Source: Bradyrhizobium australiense
Lineage (GTDB): Bacteria > Pseudomonadota > Alphaproteobacteria > Rhizobiales > Xanthobacteraceae
Direction of reading: 5' to 3'
DNA: 64,000 bases
Assembly (NCBI RefSeq): GCF_013114825.1
Contig: NZ_JAAVLX010000004.1
Coordinates: 744,001-808,000, forward strand
The notes under the pieces were generated by a model, which was given only the letters and a program-made list of their open reading frames with translations, had not been told where the DNA came from and ran no database searches. The first letter of the stretch is position 1, and each line of letters starts with the position of its first letter. The translations under genes and the position numbers were made by a program. Positions 44,706 through 53,281 of the stretch are shown in pieces.

Positions 44706-47294
44706 TCAGGCTTTCTGGGTCTGTTCGAAGGTGCTGATCAGGTTCGCGGCCCAGTGCAGGTCTCGTTCGGCGAGATAGCGCTTGGCAAAATGATGGGGGC
44801 CCGAGCGGGACAGAACCGCGTCGATGGCACGCTGATCCTCAGGCGAGGATGCTGCGACGATCGCGAGCGCTACCGGTCCGAGGCCTAACTCGAACAGGCG
44901 GTTACCGGCGCGGGACTGCAGATAGTAGTCGCGCTTGGGAAACGCCTCCGAGATCAACCGAACTTGCGTGTCGTTCAAGCCGAACCGGCGATAGGTCTCG
45001 GTCTGGGTCGGCTCCAGTGCACGTGGATTCGGCAGAAAAATCCTGCTTGGACAGGATTCGATGATCGCAGGCGCAATCTGGCTGTCGGCGATATCGGCGA
45101 GCGACTGGGTCGCGAAGATGACCGAGACGTTCTTCTTGCGCAGCGTCTTCAGCCATTCACGAATGCGGCTTGCGAACAGCGGATCGTCCAGAAACACCCA
45201 GGCTTCATCCAGCACCAGCAATGTGGGACGGCCGTCGAACCGGTCCTCGAGGGTGTGGAAGAGATAGGTCAGAACCGGCGCCACCAGGCCTGGCAACGCC
45301 ATCAGCTCTTCCATCTCGAAGGTCAGCACGTCCGCGCCGGAAAGACGGTCGGCGTCTGCATCCAGGAAACGACCGTAGGGTCCTTCGAGCGTGTAGGGCT
45401 GCAGCGCCTGCCGCAGGGCGTCGCGGGCAAGCAACGCTACGAGCCCGGTGATTGTCCGCTGGGAAACGGGCGCAGACCCGAGGCTTCTCAGCGCCGACCA
45501 GAGCGTCTCCTTGACATCCGGCGTTACGGTCACGCGCTCATGGGCGAGCACGCCGCAAAGCCAGTCGAGCGCCCAGAGCCTCGCTCCCTCCTCCGCGACA
45601 TCCTTGAGCGGCTGGAATGCAATGCCGCCCTTGGCGCCCAGTTCATACCAGGCTCCTGATAACGCGAGCGTGGTAGCCCGTGCCGACCGACCCTTGTCAA
45701 ACGTGATCAATTGGGCGTTGGGATAGCGCCGGAATTGAAGGGCGAGCATCGAAAGCAGGACCGACTTGCCCGCCCCCGTAGGACCGACGATGATCGTATG
45801 CCCGACGTCGCCAGCGTGGAGCGACAACCGGAACGGGGTCGAGCCTTTGGTCTTGGCGATCAGAAGTGGCGGTCCATCGAGATGCTCGCATCGTTCGGGT
45901 CCGGCCCATACCGCTGACAATGGGCACATGTGGGCCAGGTTCAGCGTATGAACGATGGGCTGGCGGATGTTGGCATAAGCTTGCCCCGGCAGACCGCCGA
46001 GCCAGGCCTCAACCGCATTGACGCTCTCACGGATCGCCGTGAACCCGCGGCTATTGATCACCCGCTCGACCGCGCGGATCTTCTCGTCTGCTTGATGCGA
46101 ATCCTCGTCGCTTACGGTGACTGTCGTCGTGATGTAGCCGAAAGCAACCAGATCGTCGCCGAGCTCGGAGAGCGCCGCATCGGCGTCGAGAGCCTTGTTG
46201 CTGGCATCGGTGTCGAGCAGCGCCGCCTGCTCGTTGAACATGACTTCCTTCAGGATCGCACCGAGCGATTTCCGCTTGGCAAACCACTGCCGCCGATAGC
46301 GCGACAGCGTCGCGTTTGCCTGCGTACGATCCAACGGAATGAACCGGGTTGCCCAGCGGTAGGCAACGCCAAGCCGGTTCAGTTCGTCGAGCAGGCCCGG
46401 AAAGGTAACGTGCGGAAACCCGAGGACGGTGAGCGCACGCAGATGGCTCCGCCCGATGGCCGGAGACAATCCGCCGGTCAGCGGTTCGTCGCTCAGGAAG
46501 CAATCGAGATAGGCGGGAGTCTTGGGAACGCGGACCGGATGGCGCTTCGTCGAGACGCAGCTATGAAGATAGGTGAGCGTCTCCGTATCGTTGAGGGGCC
46601 AGATCTCGGGCAAGACCGACGAGAGCAGATCGATCGCCCGGTCGGTTTCCTGGATGAACAGTTGGAGGTGATCCCGGTAGCCCTGCTCGCTTCTTTCACG
46701 TCCTTGCTGGACGTCGATATCGGCGTCGTGATTGTCGCCAAATGTTGCATTCTCGCGTCGATCAGCATCCGCGGTCGATTGATCCCGACGAATGCGCCGA
46801 CCTCTCCTGGCCGCGCGATCCTTCTCCGTTGGACGCTCGAGGAACAGGCCCTCAAGGCGCGAGATCCGCTCGGCCGGCGGCAAGTACATCAGGGTCAGAT
46901 GCAGCACGCTTTCAAAATGCTGCCCGCTGGGGCGTGACGGATCCTCCCATGCTACGCCGGCGGGGCCTTCAAAGCCGGCGCGCCGTTCCTCATCGATCAG
47001 CCAGGATACCGGATCCGGAAACTCCGACCGCGGGTATTCGGAGGCCGCCATGCGCGTGGCATCAAAGAAGAGAGCCCAGCCTGAGCCGAAACGCTTCAGA
47101 ACATTGTTGACGCGGGACGCCACGCTCATCAGCTCGGCCTCGGTCGCGCTGTCGAGATCGGGCCCGCGATAGCGCATCGTCCGCTGAAAGCTGCCATCCT
47201 TGTTCAGGATGACGCCCGGCGCGACCAGGCATGCCCATGGCAGCCAATCAGCGAGCCGATAGGCATTGCCGCGGAATTCTCTCAAGTTCAGCAT
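44706..47294 (-). CDS. trbE: TrbE, VirB4-like transfer ATPase
   Basis: An 862-residue ATPase powering assembly of the mating channel. The N-terminal CagE/TrbE domain starts MLNLREFRGNAYRLADWLPW. Walker A is IIVGPTGAGKSVLLSMLA, Walker B is PTLLVLDEAWVFLDDP, and RKKNVSVIFATQSLADIADS is the sensor region. An Arg/Asp-rich insert near residue 190-225 (RRGRRIRRDQSTADADRREN) is a local oddity. The start at 47294 overlaps the trbD stop by 7 bases; an earlier in-frame start would run through trbD. Confidence 0.94.
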   Translation of the reverse strand: MLNLREFRGNAYRLADWLPWACLVAPGVILNKDGSFQRTMRYRGPDLDSATEAELMSVASRVNNVLKRFGSGWALFFDATRMAASEYPRSEFPDPVSWLIDEERRAGFEGPAGVAWEDPSRPSGQHFESVLHLTLMYLPPAERISRLEGLFLERPTEKDRAARRGRRIRRDQSTADADRRENATFGDNHDADIDVQQGRERSEQGYRDHLQLFIQETDRAIDLLSSVLPEIWPLNDTETLTYLHSCVSTKRHPVRVPKTPAYLDCFLSDEPLTGGLSPAIGRSHLRALTVLGFPHVTFPGLLDELNRLGVAYRWATRFIPLDRTQANATLSRYRRQWFAKRKSLGAILKEVMFNEQAALLDTDASNKALDADAALSELGDDLVAFGYITTTVTVSDEDSHQADEKIRAVERVINSRGFTAIRESVNAVEAWLGGLPGQAYANIRQPIVHTLNLAHMCPLSAVWAGPERCEHLDGPPLLIAKTKGSTPFRLSLHAGDVGHTIIVGPTGAGKSVLLSMLALQFRRYPNAQLITFDKGRSARATTLALSGAWYELGAKGGIAFQPLKDVAEEGARLWALDWLCGVLAHERVTVTPDVKETLWSALRSLGSAPVSQRTITGLVALLARDALRQALQPYTLEGPYGRFLDADADRLSGADVLTFEMEELMALPGLVAPVLTYLFHTLEDRFDGRPTLLVLDEAWVFLDDPLFASRIREWLKTLRKKNVSVIFATQSLADIADSQIAPAIIESCPSRIFLPNPRALEPTQTETYRRFGLNDTQVRLISEAFPKRDYYLQSRAGNRLFELGLGPVALAIVAASSPEDQRAIDAVLSRSGPHHFAKRYLAERDLHWAANLISTFEQTQKA

Positions 47295-47545
47295 GCGAGC
47301 CGGCCTTTGTGCTTGGTGTGACGGATGGCAACCTCGACGAAGGCTGGGTCGCGTTTGGCGAGCCAAACGGCAGCGCTGTGGCCGATCACCCAGAGGATGA
47401 GGCCTGCGAGCCAAAGGCGCAGGCCGAGCGCCAGCACGGCCGAGAGAGTCCCGATCAGGATGGCGGCGGCACGCGGGGCACCGCCGATCAGGATGGGCTC
47501 AGTCAACGAGCGGTGGAGGACAAGTTCAAAACCATCGGGACGCAT
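47288..47545 (-). CDS. trbD: TrbD, VirB3-like membrane protein
   Basis: An 85-residue protein with the TrbD/VirB3 pattern: short N-terminal FELVLHRSLTEPILIGGAPR, then two close membrane helices (AILIGTLSAVLALGLRLWLA, LILWVIGHSAAVWLAKRDPA). The start ATG shares one base with the trbC stop (TGATG). It anchors the TrbE ATPase at the membrane. Confidence 0.92.
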   Translation of the reverse strand: MRPDGFELVLHRSLTEPILIGGAPRAAAILIGTLSAVLALGLRLWLAGLILWVIGHSAAVWLAKRDPAFVEVAIRHTKHKGRLAC

Positions 47546-47913
47546 CAGATCAGTGCTCCGCCGCCGAACGAGAAGAACGAAAGGAAGAAGGAGCTTGCGG
47601 CGAAGGCGATCGAGAGACCGAACACGACCTGGATCATCTTGCGGAATCCTCCGGAGGTGTCGCCGAAGGCAAGCGATATGCCGGTCACCGTGATGATGAT
47701 GACGGCGACGATCTTGGCGACAGGCCCTTGGACGGATTCCAGGACGCGCTCGAGCGGGGCTTCCCATGGCATGCCCGAACCAGCGGCGTGTGCCGCCGTG
47801 ACACTGAGGAGCATGCAAGTCGAGGCCACGCCGAGCTCGACTAGAGGCAAACCGCCGACCGAACAGAAGCCGCGAAGGCGCGAACGCACGTTTAGACGCA
47901 GTCGAATAGACAT
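47545..47913 (-). CDS. trbC: TrbC, VirB2-like pilin precursor
   Basis: A 122-residue pre-pilin with a long signal (LVELGVASTCMLLSVTAAHA) and a mature part with two hydrophobic helices (GPVAKIVAVIIITVTGISLA, MIQVVFGLSIAFAASSFFLS). In IncP-like systems TrbC is cyclised by TraF; a TraF gene is present at 55587, so the same maturation is likely here. 18 bases after trbB. Confidence 0.92.
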   Translation of the reverse strand: MSIRLRLNVRSRLRGFCSVGGLPLVELGVASTCMLLSVTAAHAAGSGMPWEAPLERVLESVQGPVAKIVAVIIITVTGISLAFGDTSGGFRKMIQVVFGLSIAFAASSFFLSFFSFGGGALI

Positions 47914-47931
47914 GTTGCAGTCTCCTTAAGG

Positions 47932-48915
47932 TCAGGGGCGATGGGCGGTGTTCGGAAGTCCGGGCGGGGTCTCGAGCAGGTAGTCGCCCGACGGATCGAG
48001 GCCTTTGAGCTCGGCGACGGCCTCAATGCGCCGCGCGGGCCCCCGGCCCTTGATGAAGACGATCAGGTCGATCGCCTCGGCAATGAGCCGGCGTGGCACG
48101 GTTGCGACCGCCTCCTGAATGAGTTGCTCAATCCGATACAGCGCAGCTCGTGCCGAGTTGGCGTGGACGGTGGCAATTCCGCCGGGATGGCCCGTATTCC
48201 AGGCCTTCAGCATGTCGAGGGCTTCGGCGCCTCTGACCTCGCCGACGATGATGCGGTCGGGCCGCAAACGCAGCGTGGAGCGCACCAGATCGGCAAGGCT
48301 TGCCACACCCGGCTTGGTGCGGAGCGTCACGGCGTCCTTGGCATCACAGCGCAGCTCGCGGGTGTCTTCGATGACGACCACCCGCTCTTCGAGGCCGGCG
48401 ATCTCCGCAAGAAGCGCATTGGCGAGCGTCGTTTTGCCCGAGCCGGTGCCCCCGACGATCAGGATGCTGCGCGCTTCGGTGACCGCCGATGTCAGCACCT
48501 TTGCCATCAATGGCGAGGCGATCTGCGCCTTGACGTAGTCGGACAGTCGGAACGTGGTCGTTGCGGGTTTGCGGATCGCAAAGCATGGCGCGAGCGAGAC
48601 GGGTGGCAAGACGCCTTCAAAGCGCTCACCAGTCTCGGGGAGCTCCGCCGAGATGATGGGAGACGAACCGCTCGCTTCCGCCCGCACGTGGCTCGCAACA
48701 AGCCGGATGATCCGCTCCGACTCCTGCGGCGTCAGAACGACGCCGGTGTCAGCGCGGCCTGTCCCGTGCCGATCAAGCCAAAGCCTCCCATCGGGATTGA
48801 CCATGACCTCGACGACATCAGGCTCTTCCAGAGCAAGCGCGATCGCGGGTCCCATCGCGGTCCGCAGCATGCCGCGGCGTCGTTCGCGAGTCTCTGGCGA
48901 GAGGAGATCAGACAT
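47932..48915 (-). CDS. trbB: TrbB, VirB11-like transfer ATPase
   Basis: A 327-residue hexameric secretion ATPase. Walker A is ILIVGGTGSGKTTLANALLA, the Asp box is VVVIEDTRELRCDAKDAVTL, and the Walker B/His box area is RIIVGEVRGAEALDMLKAWN with TGHPGGIATVHANS. ATG 48915 has an AGGAGG box 8 bases upstream and overlaps the copG-like stop by 8 bases. Confidence 0.94.
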   Translation of the reverse strand: MSDLLSPETRERRRGMLRTAMGPAIALALEEPDVVEVMVNPDGRLWLDRHGTGRADTGVVLTPQESERIIRLVASHVRAEASGSSPIISAELPETGERFEGVLPPVSLAPCFAIRKPATTTFRLSDYVKAQIASPLMAKVLTSAVTEARSILIVGGTGSGKTTLANALLAEIAGLEERVVVIEDTRELRCDAKDAVTLRTKPGVASLADLVRSTLRLRPDRIIVGEVRGAEALDMLKAWNTGHPGGIATVHANSARAALYRIEQLIQEAVATVPRRLIAEAIDLIVFIKGRGPARRIEAVAELKGLDPSGDYLLETPPGLPNTAHRP

Positions 48916-49459
48916 TGCCGACCTCCTCTCGCGGTGCCGGAGAACGCTCCGGCGGCTCACCCGTCGCGTTCGGCGCGCGGGATCCTGTATCGGCAGTTTG
49001 GGCAGCGCCCAGAGGGGCGCCCTCCTCTAGGTTCCGCATGAAGAGATCCGGTTTCGAGGCGCTGACGCGGTCCATGACGTCGGCGACTAGCCGGCCACCG
49101 GAGGCGACGCGTTTGCCGACCTGGGCGACAAACATCTCGAACCGCTCCCGGCCCAGCGCACGCGCGGCGTCCTGATCTTGCGAGGGCAGCGGCGGGGTGA
49201 TGGTCAGGTAGTAGCGGATGAACAGCGCGATGGTCTCAGCCAGGATGCTCACGTCGCGGTCGGCGCGTTCCAGTTGCCGGCTCATCCGGTCCAACCTTCG
49301 GATCAGCGCCGCATCGCCGCTCGTGTCCCGCTCGGGGTTGAGGAAGCGATCCAGCGCGGCATCGACAATGGCCGATTTGTTGGCCCCGGGGCGCTTGGCT
49401 GCGAGCTCAAGCCGCTCTGCCACGCTGTCGGAGACATAGGCCGATAGTTTGGGTTTCAT
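48908..49459 (-). CDS. ribbon-helix-helix (CopG-like) protein of the transfer operon
   Basis: A 183-residue protein with an N-terminal ribbon-helix-helix: KLSAYVSDSVAERLELAAKR and NKSAIVDAALDRFL. A helical middle (ALIRRLDRMSRQLERADRDV) and a disordered Pro/Glu tail follow. A CopG-like gene between traG and trbB is a standard feature of rhizobial ICEs. It may repress the transfer operon or assist the relaxosome at oriT; the sequence does not say which. Confidence 0.82.
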   Translation of the reverse strand: MKPKLSAYVSDSVAERLELAAKRPGANKSAIVDAALDRFLNPERDTSGDAALIRRLDRMSRQLERADRDVSILAETIALFIRYYLTITPPLPSQDQDAARALGRERFEMFVAQVGKRVASGGRLVADVMDRVSASKPDLFMRNLEEGAPLGAAQTADTGSRAPNATGEPPERSPAPREEVGNV

Positions 49460-49471
49460 CGGGGATGCTCT

Positions 49472-51499
49472 TCAGAACGAGGGAAAAAGATCGTCGTCGT
49501 CGCGGGTGACCGCATGGGCTCGGCGCACGTTGCTTGACGCGCTTGCTGCCTGCTGCATCTGGCTGCGGTCGGCGGCGATGTCGGCCTCGTCGTCGAGCAA
49601 TCGCTCCTCGAAGGCGCGAGGCTCGTTCACAGCCGGTGAGGCCTCGTCGAACAACGCCAGTTGCTGCTTGAGACCACCCTCCTCGCCGCCGGTCTGCATG
49701 AGTTCGCGATAAAGCAGGGTCGCAAGGCGAAGGTCGGTGGTGCGAACCTCGCCGCGCCAGTCGTTAGTCCGGGCCGGCGGCCGATCGGTATATTCGTCGC
49801 CCACCAAGTCTGGCGGCTTGCGCAGACGACTGACGAAGTTTGCGTCCTCATAGTGCCGCAGCTTGATCGCCCGGACCGGTGCCAGCCCCGAAACCAGCAC
49901 GATGGCGTGGTCGGGCGGCAGCTGCATCACCTCGCCCGGCGTCAGCAAAGGACGCGCGGTCTCCTGGCGGCTGACCATGACGTGGCCAAGCCAGGGAGCC
50001 AGCCGGTGACCGGCATAGTTGCGCTGTGCGCGTAGTTCGGTCGCGGTGCCGAGGGCGTCCGAGATGCGTTTGGCGGTGCGCTCGTCGTTGGCGGCAAAAG
50101 CAATGCGGACGTGGCAATTGTCCAGGATCGCGTTGTTCTCGCCGTACGCCTTGGCGATCTGGTTGAGCGACTGCGCGATCAGGTAGGCGCGGATGCCATA
50201 GCCGGCCATGAAGGCGAGCGCGCTTTCGAAGAAGTCGAGCCGGCCGAGAGCAGGAAACTCATCCAGCATCATCAGGAGCTGGCGGTGCCTGCGGTCGCCT
50301 GCCTTGGTGTTCAGCGTCTCAGTCAGCCGGCGGCCGATCTGGTTGAGGATCAACCTGATCAGCGGCTTGGTCCGGCTGATGTCCGATGGCGGAACGACGA
50401 GATAGAGCGTGACCGGCTTGTCGGCACTCACGAGATCGGCGATGCGCCAGTCGCAGCTCTCGGTGTTTCGGCTGACGATGGGGTCGCGATAGAGGCCGAG
50501 AAAGCTCACGGCGGTCGACAGAACGCCAGAGCGTTCGTTTTCGGACTTGTTGAGCAGCTCTCGCGCAGTCGCGGCGACGACCGGGTGTACCTTCGGCTCG
50601 GCCTCGGTGCCAAGATGATTGGTGGCCAGCATGATCCTGAGCGTCTTCTCAAAGGACTGCGCAGGGTCGGCCAGGATCTCGGTGACCCGGGTGAGCGTCT
50701 TTTTCTCTTCCGCATAAAGGACGTGAAGAATGACACCGACCAGAAGCGAATGACTGGTCTTTTCCCAATGGGTTCGGCGTTCGAGCGCCCCTTCGGGATC
50801 GACCAGGATGTCGGCAATGTTCTGGACGTCGCGGACTTCGGCCGCCCCTTTGCGCACCTCAAGCAGCGGGTTGTAGCGAGCGCTTCTTGGATCGGTCGGA
50901 TTGAACAGGAGGCAATGCGAGAACGTCGAACGCCAACCGGAGGTCAATTCCCAGTTTTCGCCCTTGATGTCGTGGACCACCGCAGACGAGGTCCAGGACA
51001 GCAATGTGGGCAGCACCAGTCCCACGCCCTTTCCCGACCGTGTCGGAGCAAAGCACATGACGTGTTCCGGTCCATCATGGCGCAGATAGTTGTTCTCGAG
51101 CCGCCCCAGGAACACGCCCTTCGACGCGAACAGGCCAGCGGTCTTGATTTCCTTCGGCGTAGCCCATCGAGCCGAACCGTAAGTCGTCACCAATTGGCTT
51201 TGGCGGGCGCGCCACACCGAATTGACGATCGCAAACATCGCCCCTGCAATGCCGCCGGCTGCGGCGATGGCTCCTCCCTCCTCGAAGATCTTGGGCGCAT
51301 AGGCCTCGTAGGCAAACCACCATTCGAACAGCCGCCAGGGCAGATAGACCGGATAGCTGACGATCAAGAACCAGGGCTCACCCAGCCGCTGCTGGTAGCC
51401 GAGAGCCGCGGCGGTCCATTGCGTCGCGCTCCAGGTCGACGCGACAACGATGCCGAGGACGACGGCAATCTGACCGACATAGATTTTTGCTGGAAACAT
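49472..51499 (-). CDS. traG: TraG, VirD4-like coupling protein
   Basis: A 675-residue type IV coupling ATPase that brings the relaxase-DNA complex to the channel. Two N-terminal membrane helices (YVGQIAVVLGIVVASTWSAT and a second near residue 70-90) precede Walker A MCFAPTRSGKGVGLVLPTLL and Walker B QLLMMLDEFPALGRLDFFES. MAGYGIRAYLIAQSLNQIAK is the conserved post-Walker helix. ATG 51499 is chosen over a GTG/ATG six codons earlier on family length. It is the first gene of the traG-copG-trb operon. Confidence 0.94.
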   Translation of the reverse strand: MFPAKIYVGQIAVVLGIVVASTWSATQWTAAALGYQQRLGEPWFLIVSYPVYLPWRLFEWWFAYEAYAPKIFEEGGAIAAAGGIAGAMFAIVNSVWRARQSQLVTTYGSARWATPKEIKTAGLFASKGVFLGRLENNYLRHDGPEHVMCFAPTRSGKGVGLVLPTLLSWTSSAVVHDIKGENWELTSGWRSTFSHCLLFNPTDPRSARYNPLLEVRKGAAEVRDVQNIADILVDPEGALERRTHWEKTSHSLLVGVILHVLYAEEKKTLTRVTEILADPAQSFEKTLRIMLATNHLGTEAEPKVHPVVAATARELLNKSENERSGVLSTAVSFLGLYRDPIVSRNTESCDWRIADLVSADKPVTLYLVVPPSDISRTKPLIRLILNQIGRRLTETLNTKAGDRRHRQLLMMLDEFPALGRLDFFESALAFMAGYGIRAYLIAQSLNQIAKAYGENNAILDNCHVRIAFAANDERTAKRISDALGTATELRAQRNYAGHRLAPWLGHVMVSRQETARPLLTPGEVMQLPPDHAIVLVSGLAPVRAIKLRHYEDANFVSRLRKPPDLVGDEYTDRPPARTNDWRGEVRTTDLRLATLLYRELMQTGGEEGGLKQQLALFDEASPAVNEPRAFEERLLDDEADIAADRSQMQQAASASSNVRRAHAVTRDDDDLFPSF

Positions 51500-51923
51500 C
51501 CGGCTCGCCCCACCCACTCACCCCACGTGAGCGGCGCGATGAAAGGGGCGAATGCGCTTAGCGTTCAATCGAAATAAAAATCGCGTCCGGGAAGCGAGAG
51601 CAATGTCGATGAGGCGTGCGAGAGGCGAGAAGGATCTGCGTCAAATCTCGGCCGAGATGACCCAACGCCTCAACAAAAGGTGAGTGACCAGCTCAATTTG
51701 GATGATCCTTCGCGGACAGCGGCGCGCCGAACGCAGGTTGCCAAGGTCAGGGGCGGAACCAGCCAAACAACGCAATTGATGGGCCAGGCGCGCCGATTCG
51801 GCACGAAATCACGGTTAATTCCTGTTATACTCACTTCGCGGAGTGAGTATAAACCCGCTGGACGCCCGGTTTGATGCCAATTATACTCAATCCGCAAGCT
51901 GAGTATAAACTCGGGAAACGACC
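51500..51923. promoter_or_regulatory. divergent control region with twin 28-bp palindromes
   Basis: TTATACTCA-N10-TGAGTATAA occurs at 51825-51852 (arms extend to 11 bp) and again at 51881-51908, centres 56 bases apart, the second ending 15 bases before the plus-strand ATG 51924. The rest should hold the promoters of traG (minus) and of the nucleotidyltransferase gene (plus). Confidence 0.6.
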
Positions 51924-53273
51924 ATGCCTGCCCCCACCCTCGTCGCCCAGACGACCTATGCCGAGCTCCTTGAGCGCACCGCCAACGCCGCCTTTCAGGA
52001 TGCGTTCGCGGCGGCCGGCTCGTTCACGGCCAAGAGCATCAACGGCCGCAGATATTGGTACTTCCAGACCGGCACCGGCGCCGAGCGGTCTCAGCGCTAT
52101 GTCGGGCCGGAGACGCCGGAACTCCTGGAGCGCATCGCCCATCACAAGGAAATTCGCGAGGACGAACGCGAGCGCCGGGCGCTTGTGTCCACCCTGGTCC
52201 GCTCGTTCAGTTTTCCCCGTCCCATTCCCGAGATCGGCGACGTCATCGCAGCACTTGCCAAGGCTGGCGTATTTCGCCTTCGCGGCGTGCTCGTCGGAAC
52301 GATCGCCTACCAAACCTATGCTGCGATGCTTGGCGTTCGCCTCTCCGCCGGCTCGCTGCAGACCGGCGACGTCGACATTGCTCAGTTCAAGAATGTCTCG
52401 GTGGCGGTCGAGGACTCCACGCCGCCCGTTCTGGACGTGCTGAAGGAAGTCGACAAAACCTTTCGTGCCGTCCCTCACGTATCTGATGGCCGGCGCGTGA
52501 CGAGCTACGCCGCCAAAGGCGGCTTGCGCGTCGACTTTCTCACGCCCCACGAGGGCAAGGAGACGGGCCGTCCCCAAAAGCTACCTGCCCTGCACACGGA
52601 CGCCCAGCCACTGCGCTTCCTGGACTTTCTGATCCGCGATCCTGAGCCGGCGGTGATCCTGCATGGCGCCGGCATCTACGTGCACGTGCCGGCTCCTGCG
52701 CGCTACGCTGTCCACAAGCTCATCGTCTCCCGTAGGCGCCCGGAAGGGTTGGCAAAACGCGACAAGGACCTGCAGCAGGCCGAGGCCTTGCTCGCGGTTC
52801 TCGCCGAGAAGCGGCCCCAGGAGCTGAAATCTGCCTGGGAGGAGGCCCATGGCCGCGGTCCCAAGTGGCGCCAATTGATGCTCGAAGGACTGGCTTTGCT
52901 TGCTGGCTCCGTTCGTGACGTGGTGCTCAAGACCATTGGCGCGCCTCGCTCGGTCATTCCCGGCATCGATCTCTCCTTCGACAATCCGCCTGCTCGCTAT
53001 GATTTCAGCCGCGACGTCGTGACCTTCCAGGGCCAGGCACTCGGCGGCGCGGTCAACTGCGCGGTCAGCCGCGAGGCGCTGGACGACCATTTCGGTGCCG
53101 ACGGTCTCGGGCAAGAAGGTCGGCTGCAAGCGTTCCTCAAGAACAGGTCGAGGATCGAGGAGATCGTTCGCGCCAAATATCTCACCTCCCCGGTCGACGA
53201 GCCCGGCGCCCTTCTGGTCAAGACGTCCGATGTCGATCATTTTTCGACGCAACGAGCACCCAAACGGAAGTAG
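51924..53273 (+). CDS. GSU2403-type nucleotidyltransferase-fold protein fused to DUF1488
   Basis: A 449-residue protein. Residues ~95-300 match the GSU2403 nucleotidyltransferase fold: VLVGTIAYQTYAAMLGVRLS then TGDVDIA with metal acids D149 and D151. The C-terminal part contains a DUF1488-like block (IPGIDLSFDNPPARYDFSRD, then ALGGAVNCAVSREALDDHFG). The substrate is unknown; related folds modify tRNA or proteins in toxin-antitoxin and defence roles. It is the only plus-strand gene amid the minus-strand transfer genes and has its own palindromic control sites, so it is likely separately regulated cargo. It ends 8 bases from the convergent relaxase gene. Confidence 0.75.
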   Translation: MPAPTLVAQTTYAELLERTANAAFQDAFAAAGSFTAKSINGRRYWYFQTGTGAERSQRYVGPETPELLERIAHHKEIREDERERRALVSTLVRSFSFPRPIPEIGDVIAALAKAGVFRLRGVLVGTIAYQTYAAMLGVRLSAGSLQTGDVDIAQFKNVSVAVEDSTPPVLDVLKEVDKTFRAVPHVSDGRRVTSYAAKGGLRVDFLTPHEGKETGRPQKLPALHTDAQPLRFLDFLIRDPEPAVILHGAGIYVHVPAPARYAVHKLIVSRRRPEGLAKRDKDLQQAEALLAVLAEKRPQELKSAWEEAHGRGPKWRQLMLEGLALLAGSVRDVVLKTIGAPRSVIPGIDLSFDNPPARYDFSRDVVTFQGQALGGAVNCAVSREALDDHFGADGLGQEGRLQAFLKNRSRIEEIVRAKYLTSPVDEPGALLVKTSDVDHFSTQRAPKRK

Positions 53274-53281
53274 GCCCTTCG

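Noticed and set aside
50111..51577. 488-codon plus-strand frame
   Set aside because: Antisense to traG, whose Walker motifs are intact.
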